NCBI GenBank assembly: GCA_959605475.1 | Contig: CAUHFS010000019.1 | Location: forward strand, 1 to 38,793 | DNA: 38,793 nucleotides | Direction of reading: 5' to 3' | Source of the DNA: an uncultured Collinsella sp. | Lineage (GTDB): Bacteria; Actinomycetota; Coriobacteriia; Coriobacteriales; Coriobacteriaceae | In this document: positions 22,902-30,222 of the stretch, piece after piece | Numbering within the stretch: position 1 is the stretch's first letter | Layout: every line of letters starts with the position of its first letter | The notes under the pieces: generated by a model | Told to the model about the DNA's origin: nothing | Seen by the model: only the letters and a program-made list of their open reading frames with translations | The model's database searches: none | Program-made: the position numbers and the translations under genes

Positions 22902-22940
22902 TGGGGCATACATATAGATAAGGAGCCCCATGCTGGGGCA
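22902..22940 (+). other. Alternative hairpins with a -10-like element upstream of lipoprotein 1
   Basis: TGGGGC occurs at 22902-22907 and 22934-22939 and GCCCCA at 22925-22930 between them, so GCCCCA can pair with either flank. A TATAGA lies between the first two. If transcription starts near 22925, the second hairpin (6-bp stem, 3-nt loop) would cap the mRNA 5' end. An AAGGAG-CCCC-ATG here would start an ORF overlapping the lipoprotein gene, judged unlikely to be real. Confidence 0.3.
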
Positions 22941-23071
22941 ACGCTTGCCACGGCGCCGGACAAAGAACGGAGGAATCACCGCACAGCAAATAAAGCCATC
23001 ATGTGCATGCGCAACCGCCGACCGGCGAACCGCTGCACACGATGCCCCTAACAGACAAGGAGGACGCCACC

Positions 23072-23677
23072 ATGAAGAAAAAGACCCTATCAATCCTTTC
23101 CCTTTGCATCGCCCTCTTTGCCGCACTCGCCCTTGTCGGCTGCGGCGGGAGCGCATCGGGCGGGGGCGGCAGCGCCGCTAAGAGCGAGAGCAAAGAAAAG
23201 GCCCCCGTTGCCAAGAAGACTGACTTCATTTGGTTTAAGGTCGAGATGCCCGAGGGCGTTGACGTAAGCGACTCCGCTGGCAAGAATGCCGACAGGGTCC
23301 AGCTCACCTTCCCCGAAGATGAGAACGCCTCGGCCGATCGCTTTATCCCCGTTTGGAAAAAAGCGCTGACGGCAGAGGAATCCCACGCCGACCAGGCAGA
23401 AAAGAAAGGTGATACGTTCCAGTGGAAGGATGGCGGGTCCGTCGAGTATAACGGCAGGACATGGCTCATCGGAACGTACGAGGACAACAGCGGCGTCTCA
23501 ACACTCCTATTTACCGACGTTGAACCGGGAAGCGTCTACGTCCTCATCTCGAACTTCGATCTGCATAAGAAAGAAGCCGAGGCGCTCCTCAACTCCATCG
23601 AGTTCCCCGATGACATGGCGAAGGCAGTTGCCGAGGCACGCGAAGTCGAGATTTCGAGCATCGAGATCAAGCATTAG
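23072..23677 (+). CDS. Putative lipoprotein (paralogue 1)
   Basis: A 201-residue exported lipoprotein. The N-terminus is KKK followed by a hydrophobic stretch and the lipobox LVGC (Cys about residue 24), then a Gly/Ser/Lys linker. The mature domain begins TDFIWFKVEMPEGV and is acidic, about 150 residues, with no recognised family. ATG 23072 follows AAGGAGG with 8-nt spacing. It is clearly paralogous to the next gene (shared TDFIWFKVE, PEGV, DRFIPV, SIEIK/DIEIK ends), indicating tandem duplication. A solute-binding or cell-surface structural role is possible but cannot be read from the sequence. Confidence 0.82.
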   Translation: MKKKTLSILSLCIALFAALALVGCGGSASGGGGSAAKSESKEKAPVAKKTDFIWFKVEMPEGVDVSDSAGKNADRVQLTFPEDENASADRFIPVWKKALTAEESHADQAEKKGDTFQWKDGGSVEYNGRTWLIGTYEDNSGVSTLLFTDVEPGSVYVLISNFDLHKKEAEALLNSIEFPDDMAKAVAEAREVEISSIEIKH

Positions 23678-23730
23678 GGGCTCGCACGCAGCATCGCATG
23701 CGCAGTCATTACATGATCGGACGCCCAGCC

Positions 23731-23766
23731 AGGGGAGGATCGGATCGGCCGGCCCTCCCCTCTTTT
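23731..23766 (+). terminator. Intrinsic terminator after lipoprotein 1
   Basis: AGGGGAGG (23731-23738) pairs with CCTCCCCT (23754-23761) over a 15-nt loop and is followed by CTTTT. Confidence 0.75.
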
Positions 23767-23811
23767 GGACCCCGCATATTGCCACTTAACGGCGCAATTC
23801 CGGCCCTCAGA

Positions 23812-23829
23812 ATGGGACACATGGCCCAC
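23812..23829 (+). repeat. 18-mer leader motif, copy 2
   Basis: ATGGGACACATGGCCCAC, 17 of 18 identical to copy 1, about 75 bp upstream of lipoprotein gene 2. A shared regulatory site or remnant of the duplication. Confidence 0.45.
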
Positions 23830-23902
23830 CCTAGTGAGCCGTCCACGCGTACAGTAAAGACAGGTAATCCATGGGCGGTTACAGATCGAGGAGGACACGA
23901 CC

Positions 23903-24496
23903 ATGAAAAAGAAGGCCTGTGCGATTCTCACCCTCTGCATGAGTCTCTTTGCCGCAGTTGCCCTGGTGGGCTGCGGTGGCAGCGGCGGCGCTACCGGAAG
24001 CGGCGGTGGCGGCGGAGCAGAAAAACCAGCCGTGGATATGAGGACCGACTTCATTTGGTTTAAGGTCGAGGTCCCCGAGGGCGTCGAGATCACCGACGTC
24101 GCAGGCGACACTGCCGACAGGGCCCAGTTTAAGTTCACCGAGAGCGAGCACGCCAGCGACCGCTTCATCCCCGTCTTCGATCCTGACAAGAACGCCGATG
24201 AGCTGTTCGACTACGAGGCAAAGTGGAAGGCCAGCTCTGGATGGACCGAGAGCGATCCCGTTAAGTACAACGGCAAGACCTGGCGCAGCGCCTACTTTAC
24301 GCACTCGGGCGGCGTGACGACCGAGTACTTCACCGACGTTGACGGCGGCAGCGTGTACGTGCGCATCGACAATGTCGAGGAGCACAAGGACGCCGTCGAG
24401 ACCATGATGAAGTCTCTGGAGTTTGCCGACGACATCGCCAAGGCCAAGACCGAGGCCATGGACGTCAAGCTCGACGATATCGAGATCAAGCGCTAA
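23903..24496 (+). CDS. Putative lipoprotein (paralogue 2)
   Basis: A 197-residue lipoprotein with the same layout as its neighbour: KKK, hydrophobic signal, lipobox LVGC, Gly-rich linker and an acidic mature domain starting RTDFIWFKVEVPEGVEI. Distinct segments are FDPDKNADELFDYEAKW and TEYFTDVDGGSVYVRI. The ATG follows GAGGAGGACACGACC. The intervening terminator and repeated leader motif suggest the two copies are independently transcribed. Function is unknown; a conserved Trp/Phe-rich beta core and Gly-Ser-Val-Tyr-Val strand suggest a compact beta-rich domain. Confidence 0.82.
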   Translation: MKKKACAILTLCMSLFAAVALVGCGGSGGATGSGGGGGAEKPAVDMRTDFIWFKVEVPEGVEITDVAGDTADRAQFKFTESEHASDRFIPVFDPDKNADELFDYEAKWKASSGWTESDPVKYNGKTWRSAYFTHSGGVTTEYFTDVDGGSVYVRIDNVEEHKDAVETMMKSLEFADDIAKAKTEAMDVKLDDIEIKR

Positions 24497-24567
24497 GCGA
24501 CTGGCGAGCGCAATGGGAAACACGAGCGCAGTGAAGCAAGCGACAGTAACCCAGCGCTTCGTACCAA

Positions 24568-24600
24568 GGGAGGGTCGGCTCACCGGCCCCCCCCTTTCTT
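24568..24600 (+). terminator. Intrinsic terminator after lipoprotein 2
   Basis: GGGAGGGTCGG (24568-24578) pairs with CCGGCCCCCCC (24583-24593) with one mismatch and one wobble, CTCA loop, then CTTTCTTAT. Confidence 0.75.
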
Positions 24601-24752
24601 ATGCCGGTAGCTGGCGAACGCGAGGATGCCGGACTCCAAAACTATCCCAAGCGCGCCAGTAGCACCAATAGACAAGCGCCTCAGCACGTCCGCCCGCCGA
24701 TTAATAGCGCCATGCAGACAATTTAAGCCGACGCCTTTAAACATCTGGGCAG

Positions 24753-24758
24753 TATAGT
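24753..24758 (+). promoter_or_regulatory. Candidate -10 of the PI-PLC-like gene
   Basis: TATAGT about 44 bp before the ATG at 24802, giving a leader of about 37 nt that contains the GGAGGAG site. The -35 is poor. The rest of 24601-24801 shows no gene on the plus strand; a hydrophobic minus-strand frame there is treated as spurious. Confidence 0.35.
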
Positions 24759-24801
24759 GTCCAAAACGAGCGCATAACCGCACCCTGAGAATGGAGGAGT
24801 T

Positions 24802-27264
24802 ATGACCGAACACCACGCCATCAGTCGCCGAGCGTTTACGCTGGGCCTTGGACTTGCAGCGTTGTCGCCTCTGGCAAGCCTGCCCGAAACCGCCATGCTG
24901 GGCATTAGTCCGCGGACAGCCTTTGCGGACGGCACGGCCGAGTCAGCGGCCACCCTCGACAAGTTCGTCATTCGCCTTCGCCCCGCGGGCTATTTTCGCA
25001 CCGCGAGCGTCAACGAAGACGGCAACGTCATCGGCAACGTCTGCCACCTGTTTAATGACGGCACGTCCAGCAAGCTCATCCTTGAGCACGTAGGGACCGA
25101 TGCGGACGGCACAAACTGGTATGCCATCCGCACCCTGCTCAATTTCGAAGAGCACAAGAAGACGGGCTACAGCATTTGGTCGGTCGATGGCGACTCGGAC
25201 AAAGATGGAAAGGTCATCCACGTATGGAGTGGCGAGTACGACCATAAGGACAGCCGCGCCTATACGTTCGACCGCCAGTTCGACGGAACTTATATTATTC
25301 GAGACCGCATATACACGAATAACGGTATTAACTACCTGGCCATAGAATCGAAAGGCAAAGACCAAGACAACAACAAGATTTGCCAAAAGAAATATTCCAT
25401 TCCGTGGGAGCTCGAGCTTGTCGGCTACAGCATGGACAAGACCAATGCCACAGTTAGCAGCATCGACTGGACCACGTATAGCAGCTACGTCGACGGACCA
25501 TGTTGGATGAGCCACGTCGAAGGCAACAAGTACCTCGACGAGCTGAGCATCCCGGGCACGCACGATTCGGGAACTTGCAGCGTGGACAACGACACCGAAC
25601 CCCAATCCTCGCAAGCAAAGTGCCAGCAGGACTACATCCCCACGCAGTTGCTCGAAGGCATTCGCTATTTTGATATCCGACTCGGAAAAGGCAACGACCC
25701 CGGCATCGACCATGGAAGTTGCTACCTGCTCAAAAAAGACGGGCACTTCATGCATCTCTCCGATGTCGTTGGCTACTTCAAAAAGTTTTTGAACGGAAAA
25801 CCGTCAGAAGCGCTCATCATGCTTGTATCCCGAGGCAACAACGAGGCTACTGACGAGAGCCTTACGACGGCTTTCGCCAAGGTTTTGGACGACAACCCCA
25901 AACTGTTCTATACGTCGAGCCGCGTTCCCACGCTGAACGAGGTGCGCGGAAAGATCGTCCTGCTGCGCCGATTTGGACTCGCCGGCGACAGCGTAAGCGG
26001 CCACACGTGGGGCCTCGACCTAACCGAATGGGACAACAAAATCGCAACACACCCCGGCAGCTCCTCTATGTGTCTCGTCCAAAACGCGCAAGGCTTTGAA
26101 GCCGCAGGGGAAACAGGCGACAAAAAAGCCTATTGCACCAAGGTATATGCCCAGGACCATTACGAATGCACCGGAACCGACAAGATCAGCTGGGTCGATA
26201 TGGCCCTGCAGGAGACGGCTAAGCTCACCCGCAACGAGGTAGATGTCGAGGACGATAACGGGGCCAAGGAGCAAGTCCTGGAGCGCTGCTGGTCTATCAA
26301 CTACACCAGCTGCACGAATCACAAGCAAGGAAGTAATCCTTTTACCGCAGCACGAGTGGTCAACGAGCATCTGTACAAGAGCCCGTACATCAATCCCAGC
26401 GGCATCGAGAATACAAAGTCAGATTACCTCAAGCACATTGGCATCATCGCATCCGACTTTGTTGATGCGGCGCTGGCGCGAAGCATCTACCAGCGCAATT
26501 ACGATACGCAGCACAAGCAGACGGCTTCGTACTACCTCCCAACCCGCATGCGCATGACGTACGGCGACTCGCTGAGCGATGCCTCGCTCCAGGATGGCAA
26601 GACCGTTGGCGAGGGCCATTTCCGCCTTGTCGACAGCAGCAACGTACTCAACGTGGCGGCTTCGGGCCATACGTTTACCATCGAATATGTGGATGTCGAC
26701 GCCTTGGGCAACGAGACCGTTACGGAGCTGCGGGGTCATGTGTCCATCGATATCGATCCACGCGCGCTGACGCCCCATTTTGAGGGGCTCGAAGGCCTTA
26801 AGGCCGGCGAAGACGTGCGCGCCAAGATTGCGGCATCACTCGAGGGCAAGCTCGAAACCGATGCCTGCACGGCCCAGCTCGAGTTTGTGCACGACGCGGA
26901 CGGCGCTCCGGGCACGGCAATGGTCGAGGGCGAAACATTTGCCGCAGGAACGTACTGGGTGCGCGTGAACGGTCTCTTGGGCGACGCGGCGCAGAACTAC
27001 ACGCTCGCCAGCGACGGAGCCGCAAGCTTTACCGTAGCGGCCTCGAGCAGTGCAGGCGGCACCGGCACCGACGGTGGCACGGGTTCCAACGCAGGCGGCG
27101 CCGACAAGAACGGCAAGGGCAAGAGCTCGGGCGGAAAACTCGCCGACACAGGCGACGGCTCTGGCGTTGCCGCCGGGCTCGCCGCTGCCGCCGTGGCGAC
27201 AACGGTCGCCGGCGCGGCAATGCTTGCCAGTGACCGCGAAGACAGCGAAGGCGCTAGTGAATAG
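24802..27264 (+). CDS. Tat-exported PI-PLC-like surface protein with LAxTG anchor
   Basis: An 820-residue cell-surface enzyme. A twin-arginine signal (SRRAFTLG, residues 8-15) precedes a cleavage region near ADG (42-44). A ricin-B-like beta domain (about 53-210) is followed by a phosphatidylinositol-specific phospholipase C X-type barrel (about 235-540) with LSIPGTHDSGT (catalytic His254), DIRLGKG (Arg293) and IDHG (His304). A C-terminal beta region (about 575-745), a Gly/Ser/Lys linker, LADTGD, a hydrophobic helix and an acidic tail follow. LAxTG is the class E sortase signal of Actinobacteria. ATG 24802 has GGAGGAG 2-3 nt closer than ideal. Substrate, host PI or glycolipid, is unknown. Confidence 0.88.
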   Translation: MTEHHAISRRAFTLGLGLAALSPLASLPETAMLGISPRTAFADGTAESAATLDKFVIRLRPAGYFRTASVNEDGNVIGNVCHLFNDGTSSKLILEHVGTDADGTNWYAIRTLLNFEEHKKTGYSIWSVDGDSDKDGKVIHVWSGEYDHKDSRAYTFDRQFDGTYIIRDRIYTNNGINYLAIESKGKDQDNNKICQKKYSIPWELELVGYSMDKTNATVSSIDWTTYSSYVDGPCWMSHVEGNKYLDELSIPGTHDSGTCSVDNDTEPQSSQAKCQQDYIPTQLLEGIRYFDIRLGKGNDPGIDHGSCYLLKKDGHFMHLSDVVGYFKKFLNGKPSEALIMLVSRGNNEATDESLTTAFAKVLDDNPKLFYTSSRVPTLNEVRGKIVLLRRFGLAGDSVSGHTWGLDLTEWDNKIATHPGSSSMCLVQNAQGFEAAGETGDKKAYCTKVYAQDHYECTGTDKISWVDMALQETAKLTRNEVDVEDDNGAKEQVLERCWSINYTSCTNHKQGSNPFTAARVVNEHLYKSPYINPSGIENTKSDYLKHIGIIASDFVDAALARSIYQRNYDTQHKQTASYYLPTRMRMTYGDSLSDASLQDGKTVGEGHFRLVDSSNVLNVAASGHTFTIEYVDVDALGNETVTELRGHVSIDIDPRALTPHFEGLEGLKAGEDVRAKIAASLEGKLETDACTAQLEFVHDADGAPGTAMVEGETFAAGTYWVRVNGLLGDAAQNYTLASDGAASFTVAASSSAGGTGTDGGTGSNAGGADKNGKGKSSGGKLADTGDGSGVAAGLAAAAVATTVAGAAMLASDREDSEGASE

Positions 27265-27296
27265 GCAAGCCGGCTTTCAGACTCATCGGCTCAATC

Positions 27297-27331
27297 AGGG
27301 GCGCAGAATACCGTTCTGCGCCCCTATTTTT
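27297..27331 (+). terminator. Strong intrinsic terminator after the PI-PLC-like gene
   Basis: Perfect 12-bp stem AGGGGCGCAGAA / TTCTGCGCCCCT (27297-27308, 27314-27325), TACCG loop, then ATTTTT. Confidence 0.95.
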
Positions 27332-27488
27332 GACATGAAGGAGTAGCAAAGTGTTGTTATCCATGCGTGTCACTCCCGCGGGGTTCGCTAAAGCTGCCTC
27401 TATGGCCACATTTTAGTCACCGCAAAGCTCCCATGCGAAGGTGCCAGACAGCACAGCAATCCGTGTCCGCACGAGGCTTTAAACTAAA

Positions 27489-27497
27489 TGCGATAAA
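27489..27497 (+). promoter_or_regulatory. Extended -10 promoter of the DUF1016 gene
   Basis: TGC-GATAAA, the same extended -10 type as for degV and the MetRS-like gene. Leader of about 30 nt. Otherwise 27332-27532 shows no gene. Confidence 0.35.
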
Positions 27498-27532
27498 GAT
27501 GCATTCCACAAGAGGAAAGCGGGGCGACAGTG

Positions 27533-28603
27533 ATGGGCGAACTGGTAAACCGTGGAGAATCGGCAATCGTGCCCGAAGGTTTTTACAAGCAGGTCTCCTC
27601 GATTTACAAGCAGGTCTCCTCGATTCTCAACGCCGCTCGCGACAAGGCCTATACCGCCGTTAACTTTGCGATGGTTGAGGCGTATTGGGAGATCGGCAAG
27701 AGCATTGTTGATGAGCAGGGCGGAGAGGAGCGCGCAGCATATGGAGAGGCATTGATTGCAGGCCTCTCCAGAAGGCTTACCGCGGATTTCGGAAGAGGCT
27801 TTGGCATCGCAAACCTTCGCAATATGCGTCAGTTCTTTCTTGCGTTTCCAATTCGCGACGCACTGCGTAGCGAATTGAGCTGGACTCATTACCGCAGGTT
27901 AATGCGCATTCCTGACCCCGAAACTCGCGCCTGGTACATGAACGAATGTGCCGATTCTCGCTGGAGCACGCGTCAGCTCGAGCGCCAGATCAACACCATG
28001 TTCCGCGAGCGCCTGCTTGCCAGCAAGGACAAGGAGGCCGTCACCCAGGAAATCCAAAAGAGCGCCCCGGCTCGTCGCCCCGAGGATATCATCCGCGACC
28101 CATATGTACTGGAGTTTTTAGGTTTCTCGGACGATACTGCGTTTCGCGAGAGCGATCTAGAGCAGGCGCTCATCACGCATCTTCAGAAGTTCCTGCTGGA
28201 GCTTGGCCGTGGTTTCGCTTTCGAGGCGCGCCAAAGGCGCATCACCTTTGATGGGCGCCATTTCTATATTGACCTTGTGTTTTACAACTATCTGATGCGC
28301 TGCTTCGTGCTCATCGACCTTAAGACGGACGATCTTACGCACCAGGACCTGGGCCAGATGCAAATGTATGTGAACTACTACACGCGCGAGCTCATGAACG
28401 AAGGCGACAATCCGCCCATAGGCATCGTGCTCTGCGCGGACAAAAGCGATTCGATCGTCGAGTACACGCTGCCCGAAGACAACGACCAAGTGTTTGCCGC
28501 CAAATACCTGCCGTATCTTCCAAGCAAGGAAGAGCTGGCGCGCGAGCTGAGTGCCGAGTACCGCGCCATCAACGAAGCGACTAATGGCGAAGCGCAAGGG
28601 TAG
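27533..28603 (+). CDS. DUF1016 / YhcG-type PD-(D/E)xK nuclease-family protein
   Basis: A 356-residue protein with the DUF1016 layout. The N-terminal helical region carries NFAMVEAYWEIGKSIVDEQ, and the middle carries LRNMRQFF and LSWTHYRRLMRI. The C-terminal nuclease-like domain carries FYIDLVFYNYLMRCFVLIDLKT, whose Asp and the E/D-x-K-like LIDLKT fit a PD-(D/E)xK core. DUF1016 proteins occur beside restriction-modification, defence and mobile genes. ATG 27533 has GGGG 8 nt upstream; GTG 27530 is an alternative. A perfect 21-bp tandem duplication near the 5' end repeats the heptapeptide YKQVSSI in frame. The stop is 63 nt before the ADP-ribosylglycohydrolase gene. Confidence 0.88.
   Translation: MGELVNRGESAIVPEGFYKQVSSIYKQVSSILNAARDKAYTAVNFAMVEAYWEIGKSIVDEQGGEERAAYGEALIAGLSRRLTADFGRGFGIANLRNMRQFFLAFPIRDALRSELSWTHYRRLMRIPDPETRAWYMNECADSRWSTRQLERQINTMFRERLLASKDKEAVTQEIQKSAPARRPEDIIRDPYVLEFLGFSDDTAFRESDLEQALITHLQKFLLELGRGFAFEARQRRITFDGRHFYIDLVFYNYLMRCFVLIDLKTDDLTHQDLGQMQMYVNYYTRELMNEGDNPPIGIVLCADKSDSIVEYTLPEDNDQVFAAKYLPYLPSKEELARELSAEYRAINEATNGEAQG
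27582..27623 (+). repeat. Perfect 21-bp tandem duplication in the DUF1016 gene
   Basis: Units 27582-27602 and 27603-27623 are identical and in frame, duplicating seven residues near the N-terminus. A slippage-type, potentially variable site. Confidence 0.9.
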
Positions 28604-28666
28604 CGGCACGTTGCGACCGATACCCCCGACGGCGCTCCACATCACCCGGGATAAGAGGAGCTTTCC

Positions 28667-29455
28667 ATGACAGACAGACCGAAAACAACACTGCGCGACT
28701 GCATCTATGGGCTTGCCGTCGGTGACGCGCTGGGCGTTCCCTACGAGTTCAGGCCCCGCGGTACGTTCGAATGCACGGACATGATCGGCTACGGCACGCA
28801 TGGGCAACCCGCCGGCACCTGGAGCGACGACACATCTATGACGCTTGCTACCTGCGACTCGATTAGGGAGCTCGGGCACATCGACACCGCGGACATGCGC
28901 GACAAGTTCGTAAGCTGGATTGCCCGTGGCGAGTATACGATCGACGGCGTTTTCGATTACGGCGGTACGACCGCCCGCGCCCTGCGCACCGGCAAAGGAG
29001 GCTCCGGCGAGCGCGACAACGGCAACGGATCGCTCATGCGCATCGCTCCCCTGGCGTTCACCGATGCGACAGACGAAGAGGTCAGCAAGGTCTCCGCGAT
29101 TACGCACGCCCACAGAACGTCGACCGACGCATGCATCATATTTGTCGAGCTGATGAGGGATGTGATGAACGACGTGCCCCCCTCGTGGGCGCTCCATCTG
29201 AAAGGCGTGCCTGAGCAGGAGATCAGGTCGGGTGGCTTCGTGCGCGACACGCTTAAGGCAGCCACCTGGTGTTTCGTCAACACTAACAGCTACGAAGATT
29301 GCGTGCTTGCCGCCGTCAACCTAGGCGACGACACCGCCACCACCGCAGCCGTCGCCGGCGCCCTCGCCGGCACGGCATACGGTCTCAAAGCCATCCCACA
29401 GGAGTGGATCGACACTCTGCGCGGCAAAGAGCTGATTGAGAGCTGCCTGTTTTAA
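28667..29455 (+). CDS. ADP-ribosylglycohydrolase family protein with altered metal site
   Basis: A 262-residue all-helical DraG/ARH-type protein that would remove ADP-ribose from proteins or nucleic acids. Family motifs are GLAVGDALGVPYEF (15-28), TWSDDTSM (51-58, with metal ligands Asp54 and Asp55), DNGNGSLMRI and the C-terminal NLGDDTATTAAVAGALAG (218-235). The usual D-T-D-T metal motif reads D222-T-A224-T, so one Asp ligand is Ala (GCC at 29336-29338, one base from GAC). Activity may be reduced or changed. The ATG follows AGAGGAG with 6-nt spacing. A 73-residue ORF follows 32 nt downstream, probably cotranscribed. Confidence 0.88.
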   Translation: MTDRPKTTLRDCIYGLAVGDALGVPYEFRPRGTFECTDMIGYGTHGQPAGTWSDDTSMTLATCDSIRELGHIDTADMRDKFVSWIARGEYTIDGVFDYGGTTARALRTGKGGSGERDNGNGSLMRIAPLAFTDATDEEVSKVSAITHAHRTSTDACIIFVELMRDVMNDVPPSWALHLKGVPEQEIRSGGFVRDTLKAATWCFVNTNSYEDCVLAAVNLGDDTATTAAVAGALAGTAYGLKAIPQEWIDTLRGKELIESCLF

Positions 29456-29487
29456 GGCGCCATTCAAGAAATAAGGCAGGAGGCATC

Positions 29488-29709
29488 ATGGAGAGGAAGA
29501 TCGCAAATATAGACGAGTTCCAAGTGGACGAAAACGGGATTCCGCTATTTCCAGTAGGACTGAAGGAGGAAGCCAGCCTCTATGTCCTCCCCGACGGGCG
29601 TTACCTCCCCTGCGGGGTCTACAGGACCGCGGACGGCGGTTCGATCATTTATGAGCCATCCGAACTAAGCTTCTTCGGGCAGATGCTTGCTCAATTCAAA
29701 GAGAACTAG
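29488..29709 (+). CDS. Small acidic hypothetical protein (73 aa)
   Basis: Begins MERKIANIDEFQVDENGIPLF and ends SFFGQMLAQFKEN. It is predicted to be a soluble, compact beta-rich protein with two short strand pairs (SLYVLPDGRYLPCGVYR and GGSIIYEP). GGAGG lies 4 nt before the ATG, a good site. No family is recognised. Position directly after the ADP-ribosylglycohydrolase gene and the shared direction suggest a common transcript; a partner or immunity-type role is only a guess. Confidence 0.65.
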   Translation: MERKIANIDEFQVDENGIPLFPVGLKEEASLYVLPDGRYLPCGVYRTADGGSIIYEPSELSFFGQMLAQFKEN

Positions 29710-29786
29710 AGGCTTGATTGCCCGTTAGATCGACACTGCTCCAAGCCATGGGGCGGGTAGGATGTCTCCCGCCGCGGCCTGTGAGG

Positions 29787-29792
29787 TAGAAT
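29787..29792 (+). promoter_or_regulatory. Candidate -10 for the 30-aa peptide gene
   Basis: TAGAAT 60 bp before the peptide ATG. Two short stems (GGCGGG/CCCGCC around 29755-29773 and GCGG/CCGC near 29803) flank it. Confidence 0.25.
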
Positions 29793-29852
29793 TACGACTG
29801 CCGCGGAATCCGCCTGCGGGCAACGCTCCGATCTCCGATTGGGGTGAAGCCT

Positions 29853-29945
29853 ATGAACTTGTTTCTTGAAATCCTGCGCCTCTCGATGTATGTAACCGGC
29901 ATCGTCCGGAACCTCTACTCGATCTGGCGGGAATATAAGCAGTAA
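29853..29945 (+). CDS. Candidate 30-aa membrane-active peptide
   Basis: Short ORF with a GGGGTGA ribosome site 5 nt upstream, followed 22 nt later by a stable hairpin. The product starts MNLFLEILRLSMYVTGIV and ends in a charged RNLYSIWREYKQ. It is an amphipathic or membrane helix with a Trp/Tyr/Lys-rich end, a layout seen in type I toxins and small membrane regulators. No antisense RNA promoter could be shown. It may be coincidental, but the ribosome site, -10 and hairpin together support a real micro-gene. Confidence 0.45.
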   Translation: MNLFLEILRLSMYVTGIVRNLYSIWREYKQ

Positions 29946-29967
29946 CGGATAGCGAAGGGAGTCATGC

Positions 29968-29993
29968 AAAGGGCCGGTCGCACCCGGCCCTTT
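29968..29993 (+). terminator. Hairpin terminator after the peptide ORF
   Basis: AAAGGGCCGG (29968-29977) pairs perfectly with CCGGCCCTTT (29984-29993) around TCGCAC. The T-run is part of the stem; it would also act on minus-strand transcripts. Confidence 0.7.
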
Positions 29994-30222
29994 AGACGAT
30001 AGTACCTGCGTTGCCCGCGCTTCCAAAGTTGACCGACTGAGGAGCGGGTTCCGCGGCACATCCTGATTTTACCCAGTGGCAAGGCTCTTTTACAGCCGTT
30101 CCACCGTTTATTTACATCCGCCAATCAAGACGAGGCTACTACGCACCTTTATTACACACGATGTTTTCAGCCTAGTATAAACAAGTTCAATAATAGAATG
30201 CAAATCCAACCATCGTGTCTGA
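29994..30222. other. AT-rich intergenic stretch
   Basis: No gene is seen. The right half is AT-rich and contains an 8-bp inverted repeat ACACGATG (30156-30163) / CATCGTGT (30211-30218) enclosing runs such as TTTATACTAG on the minus strand. It lies just downstream of the broken SHOCT gene. Confidence 0.4.

Noticed and set aside
22930..23181. Plus-strand ORF with AAGGAG before ATG 22930
   Set aside because: Overlaps the lipoprotein 1 start in another frame, Arg/Pro-rich shadow composition; the ribosome site is better explained by chance within the hairpin region.
24580..24816. Minus-strand 78-aa frame with a hydrophobic segment before the PI-PLC-like gene
   Set aside because: No ribosome site, overlaps a plus-strand terminator and promoter, and starts inside the downstream gene's 5' end.
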